From assembly GCF_033097365.1 (NCBI RefSeq), contig NZ_AP028461.1, positions 1,426,001-1,490,000 on the forward strand: DNA of 64,000 nucleotides, read 5' to 3'. Numbering within the stretch: position 1 is the stretch's first letter; every line of letters starts with the position of its first letter. Positions 16,146 to 24,337 of this stretch are shown in pieces. The translations under genes and the position numbers were made by a program. Source of the DNA: Actinoplanes sichuanensis (GTDB lineage Bacteria; Actinomycetota; Actinomycetes; Mycobacteriales; Micromonosporaceae). A model generated the notes under the pieces. It had not been told where the DNA came from, did not search any database, and saw only the letters and a list, made by a program, of their open reading frames with translations.

Positions 16146-17419
16146 GGGTTCGCACCCGCCTCCGGCGGTGCATCGGCGGCCCGCAGGCTGGTGACGGCGG
16201 TCGTCACGCCGGCGGTTGTCGCGGCGCGGGTGGCGGTTGTCGCGGCGCGGGTGGCGGTTGTCGCGGCGCGGGTGGCGGTTGTCGCGGCGCGAGTGGCGGC
16301 CGAAGCGCTGGTGGTTGTCGCGGCCCGGGTGGTGGTTGTCGCGGCCCGGGTGGCGGTTGTCGCGGCGCACGCTGCGAAGAGCAGGACCGACGCGATGTTG
16401 AGCGTGCCGGACCAGCGCCACACCGGTTCCAGACCGGCGGCGTCACCGAGTCCCACCCGGACCAGCAGGGAGACGTGCAGGAGAACCAGCGGCAGGTAGA
16501 GGACCGGATGGTAGGGGAGTGGACGGCGTAGCACCGCGGGCAGGATCACCGGAGCGTGCACGAAGATCATCGAGACGACGAAACCCAGGAACACCGCGTG
16601 CAGGGCGGCGTCGTAGCGGGGGCCTTCGGACACCGGGCCGGCGCCCGCCCAGAGCAGACCGGCCAGCGCCAGCCAGGCGTAACCGGCGAGCAGTCCCGCC
16701 GCCGCGTACCGGGGTAGGCCGTTGGACCGGATCGTGCGCCGGGCCACGTCGAAGACCACCAGCCAGGCGGTCACCGCGAGCAGGGCCAGGCCGAAGAGCA
16801 CGGTTCCGGAGCGGGGTGCCACCGTGGCCGCGGTCGCGGTCAGGACCAGGGCGGCCAGCGCCGCGCGGAACCACACCTCCGGACTGCGGCGGCCGAGGAA
16901 TGCCACCTGGGCCGATTCCAGGCGTTCGCCGCCGATCGTCGCGACCACGAAGGTGACCAGCCACGGCACGATCTCCGGGACGGTGTAACCGGCGAGCCAG
17001 AGGAAGGCGGCCGCGTACCAGGCGAACGCGCCGGCGGCCTGCGCCAGCAGCGCGACCGACCGTTGGCGCAGCCACAGCGCCCGGTAGACGACCAGCAGGG
17101 CCACCGGCGCGATCACCATCAGCAGGCGGCCGGGATAGGACGGCCCGGTCACCAGCAGGATCACGGCGCCGAGCGCGGACGCGGCCGGAGCGCACAGAGC
17201 CCAGGCGCGTCCCAGGGCGACCGCGCGTTCCAGAGCGATCAGGGTGCCGGCGAACCCGAACACCATCACCGGGCCGTGCACGTCCTCGACCGGCGACGGC
17301 GGGGCGGCCACCGGCACACCCAGCAGGAGCAGGGCCGCGTACAACCCGCCGAGCAGAGCGACCGCGGCCCCGGCCAGGGCCGGCAGGCGGTGACGGACCG
17401 CGATCCCCGACGTGTTCAC
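16142..17419 (-). CDS. NnrS-like polytopic membrane protein with C-terminal heptad repeats
   Basis: 425 residues, about eleven helices. HGPVMVFGFAGTLIALERAV and DAALHAVFLGFVVSMIFVHA recall NnrS, a haem/copper membrane protein of the NO response; the assignment is tentative. The last 70 residues are an Ala/Thr/Arg repeat (unit RAATTAT) encoded by the 21-bp array at 16211-16373, followed by a short acidic tail. First gene of the operon: GTG 17419 has TAGCGT (17427-17432) 7 nt upstream, so it is probably leaderless. The next gene overlaps by 4 bp. Confidence 0.7.
   Translation of the reverse strand: MNTSGIAVRHRLPALAGAAVALLGGLYAALLLLGVPVAAPPSPVEDVHGPVMVFGFAGTLIALERAVALGRAWALCAPAASALGAVILLVTGPSYPGRLLMVIAPVALLVVYRALWLRQRSVALLAQAAGAFAWYAAAFLWLAGYTVPEIVPWLVTFVVATIGGERLESAQVAFLGRRSPEVWFRAALAALVLTATAATVAPRSGTVLFGLALLAVTAWLVVFDVARRTIRSNGLPRYAAAGLLAGYAWLALAGLLWAGAGPVSEGPRYDAALHAVFLGFVVSMIFVHAPVILPAVLRRPLPYHPVLYLPLVLLHVSLLVRVGLGDAAGLEPVWRWSGTLNIASVLLFAACAATTATRAATTTTRAATTTSASAATRAATTATRAATTATRAATTATRAATTAGVTTAVTSLRAADAPPEAGANP
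16211..16373. repeat. 21-bp coding tandem repeat (minisatellite)
   Basis: Three identical 21-bp units at 16211-16231, 16232-16252 and 16253-16273 are followed by about four and a half diverged units up to 16373. Because 21 is a multiple of three, the array stays in frame and gives seven-residue Ala/Thr/Arg repeats at the C-terminus of the NnrS-like protein. Copy number could vary by slippage without breaking the gene. Confidence 0.85.
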
Positions 17420-17529
17420 ACGGTAGACGCTATGGCGGCGGAGGGCGCGGGTGTCAGGGCGACAGGTCCCGTCGGTTCGGGCCGATGGACCAGGCCCTTC
17501 GGCCCCTGAACACCCCGGTGATCATCGGA

Positions 17530-17535
17530 TAGCCT
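17530..17535 (+). promoter_or_regulatory. -10 element TAGCCT before a 37-codon ORF
   Basis: TAGCCT ends 7 nt before the ATG at 17543, and TGAACA (17507-17512) stands 17 bp upstream as a plausible -35. This is probably the promoter of the cysE-cysK transcript, starting at the small ORF. Confidence 0.45.
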
Positions 17536-17542
17536 TGCCGTC

Positions 17543-17656
17543 ATGAGCGAGCGGGATGCCCAGCGACGGATGGCCGGTTACCGGTTCGCCGTGCCGATGG
17601 CAGGCTCGCATGTGCGTGGCGTCTTCGACGAGCGCTGTCCCAGCCGGCGCGACTGA
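17543..17656 (+). CDS. 37-residue leaderless small ORF upstream of cysE
   Basis: A short ORF (MSERDAQRRMAGYRFAVPMA, then GSHVRGVFDERCPSRRD) lies directly behind a good TANNNT promoter and ends 82 bp before cysE. It carries a single Cys six codons from its stop. Position and leaderless start suggest a regulatory leader peptide for the cysteine-biosynthesis operon; actinobacterial leader peptides sensing cysteine are known, but usually contain consecutive Cys codons, which this lacks. It could also be a free small protein. Confidence 0.4.
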   Translation: MSERDAQRRMAGYRFAVPMAGSHVRGVFDERCPSRRD

Positions 17657-17738
17657 CTCCCCGCCGCCGACCGTGCGGATACCGGCGTGTGCCACCGTGG
17701 GGCCCGGTCTCCGTCCCGCTCATCTCGAGGAAAGTTCC

Positions 17739-18314
17739 GTGCTGGAAGACATCCGCGCCTACTGCCGGCGCGACCCCGCCCTGTACGGGATCAAGGTGGC
17801 CGAGGTGCTGCTCTACCCCGGGCTCTGGGCGCTCTGGGGTCACCGGGTCGCCCACCTGCTGAACCGGGCCCACATCCCGTTCGTGCCCCGTTTCGTGTCC
17901 CAGCTGATGCGATTCCTAACCGGCATCGAGATCCATCCGGGCGCGGTGATCGGCCGGCGGTTCTTCATCGATCACGGGGCCGGGGTGGTGATCGGCGAGA
18001 CCGCCCGGATCGGCGACGACGTCACCATGTACCACCAGGTCACCCTCGGCGGGCGGGGCTGGCAGCGGGACGCCAAGGGCAGCCGCCGTCACCCGGAGGT
18101 GGGAGATCGGGTCACCCTCGGGGTGGGTGCCACGGTTCTCGGCCCGGTCAGCATCGGCGACGACGCCGAGATCGGCGCTCTCGCGCTGGTCCTCGCCGAC
18201 ATTCCGGCCGGGGCCCGGGTGCGCGCCCCGGCCGCCGAGACGGTTCCATCAACACCTCAGGCAACACCTCAGGCAACACCGAACGCCGGCATCAACTCAG
18301 GAGCGAGGAAATGA
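17739..18314 (+). CDS. cysE: serine O-acetyltransferase
   Basis: 191 residues. Transfers acetyl from acetyl-CoA to L-serine, the first step of cysteine synthesis. The N-terminal helical region is followed by a left-handed beta-helix of hexapeptide repeats ([20 protein letters not shown], then [20 protein letters not shown] and TLGG), with the family His and Asp residues. Short EpsC/CysE subtype. GTG 17739 is preceded by GAGGAAAG. The C-terminal tail contains a short 15-bp repeat (TPQA repeated, near 18249-18283). Its stop overlaps the cysK ATG (ATGA), so the two are coupled. Confidence 0.9.
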   Translation: MLEDIRAYCRRDPALYGIKVAEVLLYPGLWALWGHRVAHLLNRAHIPFVPRFVSQLMRFLTGIEIHPGAVIGRRFFIDHGAGVVIGETARIGDDVTMYHQVTLGGRGWQRDAKGSRRHPEVGDRVTLGVGATVLGPVSIGDDAEIGALALVLADIPAGARVRAPAAETVPSTPQATPQATPNAGINSGARK

Positions 18315-19231
18315 TCTACAACGACGTCACCGAGCTGATCGGCCGGACACCGATGGTCCGGCTGACCCGGTTCGAGCCCGGACTGCCGGCCAAACTGATC
18401 GCCAAGCTCGAGTCGGCCAACCCCGGCGGCAGCGTCAAGGACCGGATCGCCCTCGCCATGATCGAGGCCGCCGAGGCCACCGAGGAGCTGCGCCCCGGCT
18501 CGGCGATCGTCGAGGCCACCAGCGGCAATACCGGTATCGGCCTGGCTCTGGTGGCGGCCGCGCGAGGCTACCGCCTCACGCTGACCATGCCGGACAGCAT
18601 GAGCGCCGAGCGGCGTGCGCTCCTTCTGGCGTACGGGGCACAACTGGTCCTGACCCCGGCGGCCGAGGGCATGAAGGGCGCCGTCGCCAAGGCCCTGGAG
18701 ATCGCCGAGGAGCAGCGGGCCTGGCTGCCGATGCAGTTCGACAACCCGGCGAACCCGGATGTGCACCGCCGTACCACCGCGCTGGAGATCTGGAACGACA
18801 CCGACGGCCAGGTGGACCTGTTCGTCGGCGGGGTCGGCACCGGCGGCACGCTCACCGGCGTCGGTCAGATCCTCAAGGAGAAACAACCCGACCTTCGGGT
18901 GTACGCGGTCGAGCCGGACGAGTCGCCGGTGCTCTCCGGTGGGGTGTCGGGGCCGCACGGCATCCAGGGCATCGGCGCCGGGTTCGTGCCCGAGGTGCTC
19001 GACCCGACCATCTACGACGAGGTCTTCCGGGTCAACGTGGAGCAGGCGCGGGAGGCGGGGCGGCAGCTGGCCCGTACCGAGGGGATCCTCGCCGGGGTGT
19101 CCAGCGGCGCCGCCCTGCACGCCGCACGGGAGCTGGCCTGGCGGGCCGAGAACGTCGGCAAGACCATCGTGGTGGTGCTCCCGGACACCGGCGAGCGCTA
19201 CCTGAGCACCCCGCTGTTCTCGGCGCCCTGA
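18311..19231 (+). CDS. cysK: O-acetylserine sulfhydrylase (cysteine synthase A)
   Basis: 306 residues. PLP enzyme making cysteine from O-acetylserine and sulfide. The PLP lysine is in [12 protein letters not shown] near residue 42. The substrate loop is [13 protein letters not shown], the phosphate-binding Gly loop is [12 protein letters not shown], and the late SSGAAL segment is also present. Full family length. Translationally coupled to cysE and followed 11 bp later by a perfect terminator hairpin. Confidence 0.93.
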   Translation: MIYNDVTELIGRTPMVRLTRFEPGLPAKLIAKLESANPGGSVKDRIALAMIEAAEATEELRPGSAIVEATSGNTGIGLALVAAARGYRLTLTMPDSMSAERRALLLAYGAQLVLTPAAEGMKGAVAKALEIAEEQRAWLPMQFDNPANPDVHRRTTALEIWNDTDGQVDLFVGGVGTGGTLTGVGQILKEKQPDLRVYAVEPDESPVLSGGVSGPHGIQGIGAGFVPEVLDPTIYDEVFRVNVEQAREAGRQLARTEGILAGVSSGAALHAARELAWRAENVGKTIVVVLPDTGERYLSTPLFSAP

Positions 19232-19242
19232 TCCGTTCGACA

Positions 19243-19275
19243 GACGGCCCGGCGTGCGATGCGCGCCGGGCCGTC
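19243..19275 (+). terminator. perfect 12-bp hairpin after cysK
   Basis: GACGGCCCGGCG (19243-19254) pairs exactly with CGCCGGGCCGTC (19264-19275) around a nine-base loop, 11 bp after the cysK stop. It also ends just beyond the convergent lipoprotein gene. Confidence 0.75.
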
Positions 19276-19285
19276 GCCGTACCTG

Positions 19286-19771
19286 TCAGTACTTGGTGGT
19301 GACGCCGGCCTTCTTGCAGGCGGCGTTGAGGGCCTTGCCGGACTTCTCCGACTCGGCGGTGTCTAGGGCGGCCGTCGGGTCCTTGGCCGCCGCGGCCTCG
19401 GTCGCCTGCGAGGCGATGAGCTGCACCGCCTTGCCCACCTCGGTGTCGCTGCCGGTGGCGGCCTTGTCGAGCTGCTTGGCCATGTCGGCGAGGATCGCCG
19501 CCGAGTCCTTGGCGCTGATGTCTCCGGTCGTCTGGAAGATCGTCGTCATCGCGTCCTTCATCGACTCGCTCGCCTTGTTGGCGGCCTCGCAGATCTCCTT
19601 GTCAGAGAGCGCGGCGGCGGGCGGCGGGGTGGTCGCCTCGACGGTGGCCTCGGGCGCCGCCGCGGTCGCGGTCGGCTGCGCGGTGGTTGCCGGAGTCTCC
19701 TCCGAACAGGCGGTCAGGGACAGAACGAAGACGCCGGCGAGCGCGGCGGTGAGGATTCGCTTGGTGATCAC
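19286..19771 (-). CDS. putative lipoprotein
   Basis: 161 residues. A lipoprotein signal (KRILTAALAGVFVLSLTAC, lipobox LTAC) is followed by an Ala/Thr/Pro-rich stalk (about residues 25-52) and a helical domain with two cysteines (EICEAANKA and LNAACKKAG) that could form a disulfide. No known family. GTG start has TAGCTT (19778-19783) 6 nt upstream, suggesting a leaderless message, with the perfect palindrome AGTTGATCAACT (19783-19794) overlapping that element. Confidence 0.7.
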   Translation of the reverse strand: MITKRILTAALAGVFVLSLTACSEETPATTAQPTATAAAPEATVEATTPPPAAALSDKEICEAANKASESMKDAMTTIFQTTGDISAKDSAAILADMAKQLDKAATGSDTEVGKAVQLIASQATEAAAAKDPTAALDTAESEKSGKALNAACKKAGVTTKY

Positions 19772-19782
19772 TGCGAGAAGCT

Positions 19783-19794
19783 AGTTGATCAACT
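19783..19794. promoter_or_regulatory. 12-bp perfect palindrome at lipoprotein promoter
   Basis: AGTTGATCAACT is fully self-complementary and abuts the TAGCTT -10 of the minus-strand lipoprotein gene. It could be a repressor site. Confidence 0.4.
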
Positions 19795-19874
19795 TTCGGA
19801 AGATCAACCCCGTAGGCAACGCCTTGGTTACGACGATCTGTACATCCTGGTCACCGCCCAGATCATGGAGCACG

Positions 19875-19892
19875 ATCGATCGTACGATCGAT
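19875..19892. promoter_or_regulatory. 18-bp perfect palindrome before plus-strand lipoprotein gene
   Basis: ATCGATCGTACGATCGAT is self-complementary over all 18 bases and ends 11 bp before the GTG at 19904, in the divergent spacer between two lipoprotein genes. The position fits an operator; the cognate regulator is not evident nearby. Confidence 0.5.
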
Positions 19893-19903
19893 GCGGGGGT
19901 GTC

Positions 19904-21025
19904 GTGCGTAAGGCATTTTCTCTGGTCTTCACGGTGCTCGCCGGACTCCTGCTCGCCGGGTGTCCGGGCGACTCCGCCGAGCCGCTGGAGTACCGGGTCG
20001 GTGTCGCCCGGATCGGTGAGGACTACCACCTCTTCGCGCCGGTCTGTCCCGGCGACAAGCTGTCCGCAGTGGAGGTCGGTGGCTCGGAGCACGACATGTC
20101 CCGGTCCGGTGTCGCCTACTCCTGGTGGTCGGCGTCGCGCCCGGCGGATCCGGCGGCCTCCCCATTCGAGTTCGTCGTGCTCGGTGACGACGGCCCGTTC
20201 CAGCACGTCGCCATGCGAGCCGGCGGCAATCCGTTGCGTCCGACCCTGCCGGCCGACTTCCGGGTGAGCGCCGGATACACCGACGGGTACGGGGCCCGGT
20301 ACCAGAAGACGATCTCCCTCGAGCTGCCCGCGGTTCCCGCCTACCCGGCCGGCACCGACCCCCGGCGGGTGCGGTATCTGACGCGCCCGCTCGACGACAT
20401 GGGTGACCTGGCCGGGCCGGAGGAGATCCGCAGCCACTCCGCCTGCGCGACGGCCGCCGAGACGCCGCTGCGGCAGACCGCCGACTCGATGCGTTCCGAG
20501 GCGCCCGGCCGTGTCGACCGGGCCATGCTCGACCGGGAGACCGTCGGCTGGCTGATGCCGTTCACCATCGAGGCCGCCACCAGCGAGGACGTCGCCGCGC
20601 ACCTCTGCGGCAACGGGCCGGGGTTCGGGGCGCTGGTCGCGGCGTTCGGGCAGGAGCGGATCTGGCGGGAACCGGATTTCGACGTCGACACCGGCGTTGA
20701 GGTGCGATATTTCACCGGGGCGTACGGGCGGATCACCGCGGGCGAGGCCATCGGCCAGGTGGACGGGCGGTTCGGTTGTGCCCGCTACGACGACGGGGGC
20801 GTCGCATACGCCGGGCCGCATCGGGTCGGCCTGTCCGCGCTCGACGGCGTCGACCGGCAGTTGCTCTACTGCGAGGAGTCCGAGCACAGCGCCGGGCGTT
20901 GCACCCTGTTGCTGGCCAGGGGCGACATCCTCAGCCGGCTGGTGGTGCAGGCGGCCACGGCCGAACAGGCCGAGACGTCCGCCCGCGCCCTGGCCGATGA
21001 CGCGGCCGCCGCCTTGAACCGGTGA
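19904..21025 (+). CDS. putative lipoprotein, unknown family
   Basis: 373 residues. The signal FSLVFTVLAGLLLAGC ends in the lipobox LAGC. Two extracytoplasmic portions follow. The first (to about residue 155) begins YRVGVARIGEDYHLFAPVC; the second (from about residue 175) has five cysteines likely to form disulfides. No enzyme motif is seen. GTG 19904 is chosen over ATG 19865 because it gives a clean signal peptide directly after the palindrome. The last 160 bp overlap the convergent membrane-protein gene. Confidence 0.7.
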   Translation: MRKAFSLVFTVLAGLLLAGCPGDSAEPLEYRVGVARIGEDYHLFAPVCPGDKLSAVEVGGSEHDMSRSGVAYSWWSASRPADPAASPFEFVVLGDDGPFQHVAMRAGGNPLRPTLPADFRVSAGYTDGYGARYQKTISLELPAVPAYPAGTDPRRVRYLTRPLDDMGDLAGPEEIRSHSACATAAETPLRQTADSMRSEAPGRVDRAMLDRETVGWLMPFTIEAATSEDVAAHLCGNGPGFGALVAAFGQERIWREPDFDVDTGVEVRYFTGAYGRITAGEAIGQVDGRFGCARYDDGGVAYAGPHRVGLSALDGVDRQLLYCEESEHSAGRCTLLLARGDILSRLVVQAATAEQAETSARALADDAAAALNR

Positions 21026-21336
21026 CGACACTCCGGTCCGGTCTCGGGCTTCCGGGATCGGACCGCGACCGCCGCGACCAGGCCGTGGATGACACCTGCC
21101 ACGCCGATCAGGATCGTCGCCATCCGCTGGCCGTAGGCGGCTGTACCGACGCCCGCAAGCAGCACGAACGGCAGCGCCGCCCAGCGGACCGTCCCCACCG
21201 AGCCGGCCTCCACCGCCGCGACCAGGATGATCCAGCAGGCCAGGCAGTACATCGGCGACCACCAGCCGACCACCGCGACCAGGCCGAACGCGATCGCGGC
21301 GGCCGAGATCACCAGGTGTGTGACGGCCCGGGTCAT
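20866..21336 (-). CDS. small four-helix membrane protein overlapping a convergent gene
   Basis: 156 residues starting TRAVTHLVISAAAIAFGLVA, with four hydrophobic helices in the first 110 residues and a polar C-terminal tail. Third codon positions are almost all G or C through the helices, supporting true coding. The longer frame from 21510 is rejected because its first 58 codons look non-coding. The C-terminal 53 codons run antisense to the lipoprotein gene. GGCACGGTCGTGCC, a near-palindrome, sits right before the ATG (21337-21350). Function unknown. Confidence 0.6.
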   Translation of the reverse strand: MTRAVTHLVISAAAIAFGLVAVVGWWSPMYCLACWIILVAAVEAGSVGTVRWAALPFVLLAGVGTAAYGQRMATILIGVAGVIHGLVAAVAVRSRKPETGPECRHRFKAAAASSARARADVSACSAVAACTTSRLRMSPLASNRVQRPALCSDSSQ

Positions 21337-21509
21337 GGCACGGTCGTGCCACATCCCGCATCGCCGGTGCCGGGCCCCACCCGACCTCCTACATCCCATC
21401 ACCGCCGATGCTCGCGTCGCCGGATGGACGCCACGTTGACAGGCGCTCAGTCTGGCCCGGTTCCGGCCGATCTGGGTCCCGGAAGGTGCCGACGGGCGAG
21501 AGGCCGACA

Positions 21510-23867
21510 ATGCGTGGATCCGACGACACCCCGGGTCCGCCGCGACGGGACCGGGCGCCGGCCGTACCCCTGATCATGGGTCTTGCCGCCCTGGCGGCCG
21601 TGCTTGCCTGGCTGACCTGGGGTTATCCGCACAACGTGCTGCTCGGCAACGCGGGCGGCACGGTGATCGCGGCATGCGGCACCATCGCCTGCTACCGGGT
21701 CAGCCGCCTGGCCGTCGACCGCCCGGTCGCCGCGTTCTGGCGGCTGTGGGCCGGTTCCGCGGCCGCCCTGCTGGTCAGCACCCTGGGTGCGGCCGTCGCT
21801 GCGATCCGCGGCGACGCCGACATGCCGCCCTACGAGGCCGCGTCGAACGTGGTCAGCCTAGTCCTGGCGATGATCGCGTTCCGGCACGTGCCGATCACCT
21901 CCCGAACCCGGCTCGACTGGGCCCGGCTGCTGCTCGACGGGGCCGCGGTGATCGTCGCCGGCACGGTCTTCTTCGGGTACGTCGTGCTGCGTGCCGTCTC
22001 CGGCAGCACTCCGATCGCCACCCGAGCCGCCGCCGGCGTGGTGGGCATCTGCTGCCTGCTCGGCCTGGTGATCTTCAGCCGGGCCGCGATGAGCCCGGCC
22101 GGTCGCGTCGATCCGTTCGCGCTCGGCATCCTCGCCTTCGAACCGGTCGTCGGTCTGGCCACCGTTCTGGCGTTCCTGGTCGGCAACGACCTCAGCGTGG
22201 TCGTGGCGTCCTACCTCGGATACCCGCTCGTCGGTCTCGGCATGACCTTGGCGGCCTTCCGGCAGAGCCGGGTCGTCAACGTGCCGCCGCGGCATCTGCG
22301 CTGGTCGTTCGCCGACCCGCTGCAATTCTTGTCGGTCGCGGTCACCGCGGTCCTCGTCATCATCGTGTCCGCCCGTGACCTCGACCTCCGCGGCCGGGCG
22401 GTGATCGTCGGCGCCGTCCTGATCGCCGCGATCATCGTCGTCCGGCAGTTGCTCAGCCTCCGCGAGAACAACCGGGCGCTCCGTGGCATCCGCCGCCAGC
22501 AGCACGAACTCGAACGCCTCGCCCTCACCGACAACCTCACCGGCCTCGCCAACCGCACCGGTTTCCTCGTCGAACTCACCGAACGCCTCGAGGCCGGCCA
22601 GCCCTCCACCGCCATCTTCATCGACATCGACGACTTCAAGATGGTCAACGACACGCTCGGCCCGGCCGCCGCCGACCAGCTGCTGCGCCAGGTCGCCGAG
22701 CGCCTGCACGACAGCGCCGGAGCCGACGAGTGTCTGGCCCGGCTCGGTGGCGACGAGTTCGCCGTGCTGCTGCCCACCGGACGGCCCGCGGTCGCCGAGG
22801 CCGCCGCCACCCGTCTGCAGGGCACCATCGGACGGCCGGTACACGCCGGTGAACAGCAGTTTCTGCTGCACGCCAGCGTCGGTATCGCGGTCGCCGAGAC
22901 CGGTGAGACCGCCGACGAGGTGCTGCGCAACGCGGACATCGCGCTCTACGCGGCCAAGGAGTCCGGCAAAGCCTCGTGGGTGCGGTTCGAACCGCGCATG
23001 CGTCACGACATGACCGCACACGCCCGGCTCGCCGGTGAACTCCACGACGCCATCCTCGGCGGGCAGTTGCGACTCCTCTACCAGCCCGTGTACGACCTGG
23101 TCACCGGGCGGATGCACGGCTGTGAGGCATTGGTCCGTTGGCAGCACCCCGACCGCGGATTCGTCTCGCCCGCCGACTTCATCCCCGTCGCCGAACGCTC
23201 CGGGCTCATCGTTCCCCTCGGCGCCTGGGTGCTCCGGGAGGCGTGCGGCCAGCTCGCGGAATGGCGCGCGACCCTCGGTGCGGACGCGGTCGAAGCGGTG
23301 AACGTCAACGTGGCCGTTCGTCAGCTTCGGGAGATCGGCTTCGTCGACGAGGTCGCCGCGGTCCTCAGCGACACCGGACTCCAGCCGCGCAACCTGATCA
23401 TCGAAGTGACCGAGTCGTCGGTCGCCGACGGGCCGCAGGTCACCGAAGCCCTGGAAGCCCTCCACGAGATGGGGGTGCGGCTGGCCCTCGACGACTTCGG
23501 AACCGGGCAATCCTCCCTCAGCCTGCTCCGCGCCTTCCCGGTCGATGTCTTGAAGCTGGACAAGTCGTTCGTCGACGGCATCGCCGACGGCGCCGACCGG
23601 GGACGTCTCGCGGTCGCCGCCGCGGTGGCTCAGCTTGTGGAGTATCTGCAGCTCAAGGCGGTCGCTGAGGGCATCGAGAGCGAGGCCCAGTTGTCCCGGC
23701 TCCGGGACATGGGTTACCGATACGGCCAGGGCTACTTCATGGCGAAGCCGCTGCCGCCGGCGGAGTGCGGCGCCCGAATGGCACAACCCATGGGATACGC
23801 CCAACCGAACGCCCCGGTCTCCGCGGGAGTCTCCAGCCCTCATCCCACCCCACCCCTGCCGTCCTGA
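21510..23867 (+). CDS. membrane GGDEF-EAL protein (c-di-GMP turnover)
   Basis: 785 residues. About nine N-terminal membrane helices (residues 20-310) are followed by a short coiled-coil (RENNRALRGIRRQQHELERL). The GGDEF domain has IDIDDFKMVNDTLGPAAADQ and RLGGDEFAVLLP near residue 412. The EAL domain has an intact CEALVRW (about residue 537) plus NVNVAVRQL, IIEVTESS, LDDFGTG, LKLDKSF and AEGIES. Both activities are plausible; no RxxD inhibitory site at the usual spacing. ATG 21510 follows GCGAGAGG by 6 nt. Same architecture as the gene at 7952. Confidence 0.87.
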   Translation: MRGSDDTPGPPRRDRAPAVPLIMGLAALAAVLAWLTWGYPHNVLLGNAGGTVIAACGTIACYRVSRLAVDRPVAAFWRLWAGSAAALLVSTLGAAVAAIRGDADMPPYEAASNVVSLVLAMIAFRHVPITSRTRLDWARLLLDGAAVIVAGTVFFGYVVLRAVSGSTPIATRAAAGVVGICCLLGLVIFSRAAMSPAGRVDPFALGILAFEPVVGLATVLAFLVGNDLSVVVASYLGYPLVGLGMTLAAFRQSRVVNVPPRHLRWSFADPLQFLSVAVTAVLVIIVSARDLDLRGRAVIVGAVLIAAIIVVRQLLSLRENNRALRGIRRQQHELERLALTDNLTGLANRTGFLVELTERLEAGQPSTAIFIDIDDFKMVNDTLGPAAADQLLRQVAERLHDSAGADECLARLGGDEFAVLLPTGRPAVAEAAATRLQGTIGRPVHAGEQQFLLHASVGIAVAETGETADEVLRNADIALYAAKESGKASWVRFEPRMRHDMTAHARLAGELHDAILGGQLRLLYQPVYDLVTGRMHGCEALVRWQHPDRGFVSPADFIPVAERSGLIVPLGAWVLREACGQLAEWRATLGADAVEAVNVNVAVRQLREIGFVDEVAAVLSDTGLQPRNLIIEVTESSVADGPQVTEALEALHEMGVRLALDDFGTGQSSLSLLRAFPVDVLKLDKSFVDGIADGADRGRLAVAAAVAQLVEYLQLKAVAEGIESEAQLSRLRDMGYRYGQGYFMAKPLPPAECGARMAQPMGYAQPNAPVSAGVSSPHPTPPLPS

Positions 23868-23953
23868 CCCACCGCGTCCTGACCCACCGCGTTCTGACCT
23901 GCCGCGTTCTGACCTGCCGCGTTCTGACCCGCCATGTCCTGACCCACTTCGTC
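23864..23953. repeat. six tandem 15-bp units carrying in-frame stop codons
   Basis: Units of the form CTGACCYRCCGCGTY begin at 23864, 23879, 23894, 23909, 23924 and 23939; the last two are diverged. The GGDEF-EAL stop codon is the TGA of the first unit and, since 15 is a multiple of three, each unit repeats a TGA in the same frame. Confidence 0.8.
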
Positions 23954-23989
23954 CTGCCCTCCTCGCGCAGGTTCGGCTCCGCTGGGCCG

Positions 23990-24337
23990 TCATCGGTCTC
24001 GGCGGTCGGTGGCGAGTTCGTCCGCGAGTAGCAGGTCGCGCCGGAACAGCCGGGCCCGGTAGGCGGTCCGACCCACCATGTGCGCCGCCACCGGCGCGGT
24101 GACCAGCTGGAAAACGCCGACCAGAACCAGCGTCGTGATGTCGACCGCCGTGCCCAGCCGGATCGCCGTACCGGCCAGGATCAACAGCAGCCCGAGCACC
24201 TGTGGCTTGGTCGCCGCATGCATTCGCGACAGCAGATCGGGAAACCGCAGCAGCCCGACACCCGCGGCCAGGCTCAGCAACGCCCCGCCGAGCAGGCACG
24301 CCCCGGCGATCGCATCCAGCACAGCGGTGACGGTCAT
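23990..24337 (-). CDS. mnhG: Mrp Na+/H+ antiporter subunit G
   Basis: 115 residues with three helices. The family pattern LRFPDLLSRMHAATKPQVLG is in the second third. It is a small membrane subunit of the multi-subunit Mrp/Mnh cation:proton antiporter. Last gene of the operon; its ATG overlaps the mnhF stop by 4 bp. The charged C-terminal tail is typical. Confidence 0.9.
   Translation of the reverse strand: MTVTAVLDAIAGACLLGGALLSLAAGVGLLRFPDLLSRMHAATKPQVLGLLLILAGTAIRLGTAVDITTLVLVGVFQLVTAPVAAHMVGRTAYRARLFRRDLLLADELATDRRDR

Noticed and set aside
17457..17470. Possible DevR box GGGCGACAGGTCCC before the NirK operon
   Set aside because: It matches only the outer bases; at this GC content such partial matches are expected by chance every few hundred bases.
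17657..17738. Riboswitch (SAM or similar) before cysE
   Set aside because: No recognisable riboswitch core or stable multi-stem fold could be seen by eye.
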